From Musa acuminata AAA Group (Eukaryota; Streptophyta; Magnoliopsida; Zingiberales; Musaceae): a stretch of DNA of 64,000 bases. The position numbers and the translations under genes are program-made. The notes beneath the pieces were generated by a model. The model was not told the origin of the DNA and ran no database searches. It was given only the letters and a program-made list of their open reading frames with translations. The stretch lies in the NCBI RefSeq assembly GCF_036884655.1, contig NC_088342.1, positions 37,781,001 through 37,845,000 on the forward strand, in the 5' to 3' direction. Shown here piece by piece: positions 61,650-64,000 of this stretch; the first letter of the stretch is position 1; every line of letters begins with the position of its first letter.

Positions 61650-62310
61650 AAGTTCCTTCTCCACCATAGTGGATCTCGGATTTTCCTGCCATGGCGGATT
61701 TCAAGTTCCTTCACCGTGGCGAATTTTAAAAATTTCCACTATAGCAACTTTAAATATTTTTTCCGCCATAGCAGATTTCATGTCCCTTCTTTGTAGAGGA
61801 TCTCAGGTCTTCTATTGTAGCGGGCTTCTTTTTTATTTACTGTGACGAATTTTATTTCCCCTCTTCACTATAGTGGATCTCAAGTCTTCCTACTATAGTG
61901 GGCTTCAAATCTTTTTTCCACCATGGCAAATTTTATATATCTTCTATGTCATATTGGATCTCGGGTCTTCCCACCATGACCAACTTCAAATCTTCTTTCT
62001 ACTATGGCATATTTTATATCCCTTCTCCCTCGTAGTAGATTTTGAGTCTTCCTATTGTGGTAGGCTTTGAATCTTTTTTTGCTGTGGTAGATTTCATGTC
62101 CCTTCTCTATTGTAGCAGATCTTGGGTCTTCTCGCCATAGTGAACTTCAAATCTTTTTCCGCGATGGTAGATTTCATATCCCTTCTCCATCATAGTGGAT
62201 CTCAAGTATTCCAGCATGCCAGGCTTTAATTTTTTATTTTACGTGACGAATTTCATGTCCCTTCTCCACTATAGTAGATCTTGGGTCTTCCCGCATTAGT
62301 GGATCTCATC
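61650..62310 (+). repeat. About 79-bp tandem array built of three 26-bp subunits
   Basis: The landmark GGATCTCRGGTCTTCC or variants start near 61,798, 61,875, 61,955, 62,036, 62,118, 62,197 and 62,276. Steps are 77-82 bases. Each period contains three related pieces, each beginning CCATAGTGG or CCATGGCAG, followed by ATCTCGGGTCTTC, GCTTCAAATCTTTTTC or ATTTCATGTCCCTTCTC. The CATAGYGGATTT core is shared with the adjoining 77-bp array. Confidence 0.85.
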
Positions 62311-62329
62311 GTTAATGATGGTCTTGGCA

Positions 62330-62606
62330 GTGAACTGAAGATCAAGCAGGTCGATGGGTACTTGTACATGACTCTTCTTCTTCGAGATAGATAGAAACCA
62401 CGATAGTTGAAACTCTTGAGTAGCTACCCCTCAAACTTCTCATCGTTGAGGATGATGGAACCTTGCAGGCTCTCCCTCATGATGCGGTTTGTGAGGGCAT
62501 CGATCAAGGTGGACTTGTCAAATCTATTCCCCCAGCACCCTCTCCTTCCCTCGTCTCATTAGAGATGAAATTCAATAATGTCTCGATCCTAGAGATCACC
62601 TTTAAC
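62330..62606 (-). pseudogene. Fragment of an ABCG half-transporter gene
   Basis: The minus strand from about 62,597 reads SRIETLLNFISNETREGEG, a shifted Walker A region, then KSTLIDALTNRIMRESLQGS, IILNDEKFEG, stop, LLKSF. This is the Walker A neighbourhood of the ABCG1/2/6/16/20-like clade ('GKSTLIDALANRI...LKGxVTLNGExLEG...LLK'). It is a different clade from the tandem pair at 10-20 kb. Frameshifts, a stop and truncation on both sides mark it as a relic. It abuts an LTR at 62,607. Confidence 0.72.
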
Positions 62607-64000
62607 TACTAGTCATAGGTGCCCTACAAGCCAATCATATGAGTGATGACATATGTGACATGATAGACACTCTTTTTGTTGATTATTATTTATTGGTATT
62701 TTTTTCACTTTATGTTACTTATTGCATATATTGTGATGTCCATGGATCTATGCAATGGTAATCGGATTGTGATGAGATTACGATGATGATACTGTTTCGC
62801 CTTTAAACACAAACCCTAAATAATCCCGATCGTAGGTTATTTAAGAGAGACATCGAGATAATAAGATATATTAGTGTATTGTATACTCGTCCATATGATG
62901 AAAACAACTAGTCTCATAGCTACTCATATAGGGACACTAGGGATATAGTGCAGGTGCGCATTGAAGAATGAGTTTACTAATTGATCCACTCACGAAATGC
63001 TAGATGGTTGATGATACCTCATTGTCAAATAGTGATTCCGTCATCCCAATTGTATATTTGGTCCTTAGACTTGAGACACCAAGAATGTCTTGTATGAATA
63101 CTCCACTCTTTGATACCAGACTTATAGGTTAGAAAATTTCAGATCTAGCAGAACCGGTCATCAAGAGTGGAAACCAACCTTAAGAGAAAAATTGAGTATC
63201 GATAGAGGATCATCCTCTCTCGATATAATGAGAGGAATATCCTATGTATTATTACTCAAGCAAGTCCCTTGTAGGGTCATTCAGATTGAGAGAGAAAGAG
63301 TTCTTCGGAAAAATCTGATTAGAGTAAGACTCGAGTAGAAACCATATGGGCTTGACAACACCATGTCCGGTATACGGTCTTTGGGGATGAGGGATTATAG
63401 ATACACGATAACTAAGGATAAATAGGTCCAATGGATTGGATTCCCATATATCGTTTGAGGACTACGGTGTAGTGGTCTAATACGTCTGTAGTCGATGAGT
63501 CGAATAAATTATTATAGAGATAATAATTCACTGAATCAAAAGGAGTTCTGACAAATATGACTCATGGCCAGCTCGATATTGGGCCTAGAGAGTCACATAC
63601 ATATGGTAGGTATTGCAATGAGTAGAGGTTCAGATATAAGATATCCGTTAAAGCTGTTATCTTATTGGATATCCAATAAGCCCATGAATTATTGAATCTT
63701 ATGAATAAGATCTAATAAGAGCCAATGAGATATTATTGAGTAGAAATCCATTAATCCAAGAGGCTTAGGTAGTTTGATGGAGATCTTGTATTCAATAGGG
63801 TAGGATCCATTAGGGTTCAGTTAACATGGACCACTGTAAATAGGAGGGAACCAAAGGGGTCATAGGATAGACCCTTTTTAGTTGTCACCTTCTATACTCC
63901 TCTCTCCCTCTCAACCAACATCCCTAATTTAAGGCGTGTGGACAGTAAGAAGGGTCAACCTCTTCTTGATCACGTGCTATGCATGGAGAGAAGGATTGTG
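62607..64000 (+). mobile_element. LTR (5' part) running off the window
   Basis: Same family as the solo LTR at 25,337-27,068, here on the plus strand. It starts TACTAGTCATAGG (mutated from TGCTAGTTATAAG), then GTGCCCTACAAGCCAATCA. Collinear blocks continue to the window end, including TGTCTTGTATGAATACTCCA and TTTGATACCAGACTTATAGG. Whether it is a solo LTR or a full element cannot be told. Confidence 0.85.

Noticed and set aside
60450..62310. CRISPR-like regular repeats
   Set aside because: Units are head-to-tail without unique spacers, and this is plant nuclear DNA; it is a tandem satellite.

Overview
This is nuclear DNA of a flowering plant, most likely a monocot. The evidence is split genes with GT-AG introns, GC-rich first exons, a plastid-type DAHP synthase pseudogene, plant ABCG half-transporters, long (TA)n tracts and a large load of decayed LTR retrotransposons. 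The gag of the youngest elements resembles predicted proteins I remember from Musaceae (banana/Ensete). That is an inference from memory; no search was possible.

Layout. 1-5,800: retrotransposon debris. It holds the 5' part of a Ty3/Gypsy element on the minus strand, a degenerate hairpin-repeat tract, and a small non-autonomous Copia-like element with a minisatellite interior. 5,811-7,770: a class II DAHP synthase pseudogene whose TATA box and leader are still recognisable. 10,141-20,067: two tandem minus-strand genes for half-size ABCG transporters (732 and 720 aa by my exon joins), with identical eight-exon structures. 22,913-48,690: one decayed minus-strand Copia element of about 5 kb, expanded to about 26 kb by later insertions. 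50,020-58,178: a complete nine-exon minus-strand gene for a SCAI-family nuclear cofactor (615 aa). 58,560-62,310: microsatellites and two adjacent tandem arrays (77-bp and about 79-bp periods). 62,310-64,000: a fragment of a further ABCG gene abutting an LTR that runs off the window.

The most striking structure is the nest at 22,913-48,690. Every layer can be delimited by a perfect 5-bp target duplication. The Copia host (ATATT) is broken by a 1.73-kb solo LTR (AATAG) and by element A (ATAAT). A's 5' LTR carries a solo LTR of its own family (GAAAG). A's 3' LTR carries element B (CTTTC), and B's 3' LTR carries element C (GGTGG). A, B, C and the solo LTR belong to one family and lie in the same orientation. 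Each full copy carries only a gag frame, followed by a 1.5-2.1 kb AT-rich spacer and no polymerase, so they look like gag-only (TR-GAG type) non-autonomous elements. They share a cluster of short hairpins just before the polypurine tract and, in the LTR upstream of the TATA box, a cluster of palindromic motifs around GGCGGTGGTACCGCC.

The live genes are probably the two ABCG transporters and SCAI. They are not functionally linked. I saw no RNA genes or CRISPR arrays.
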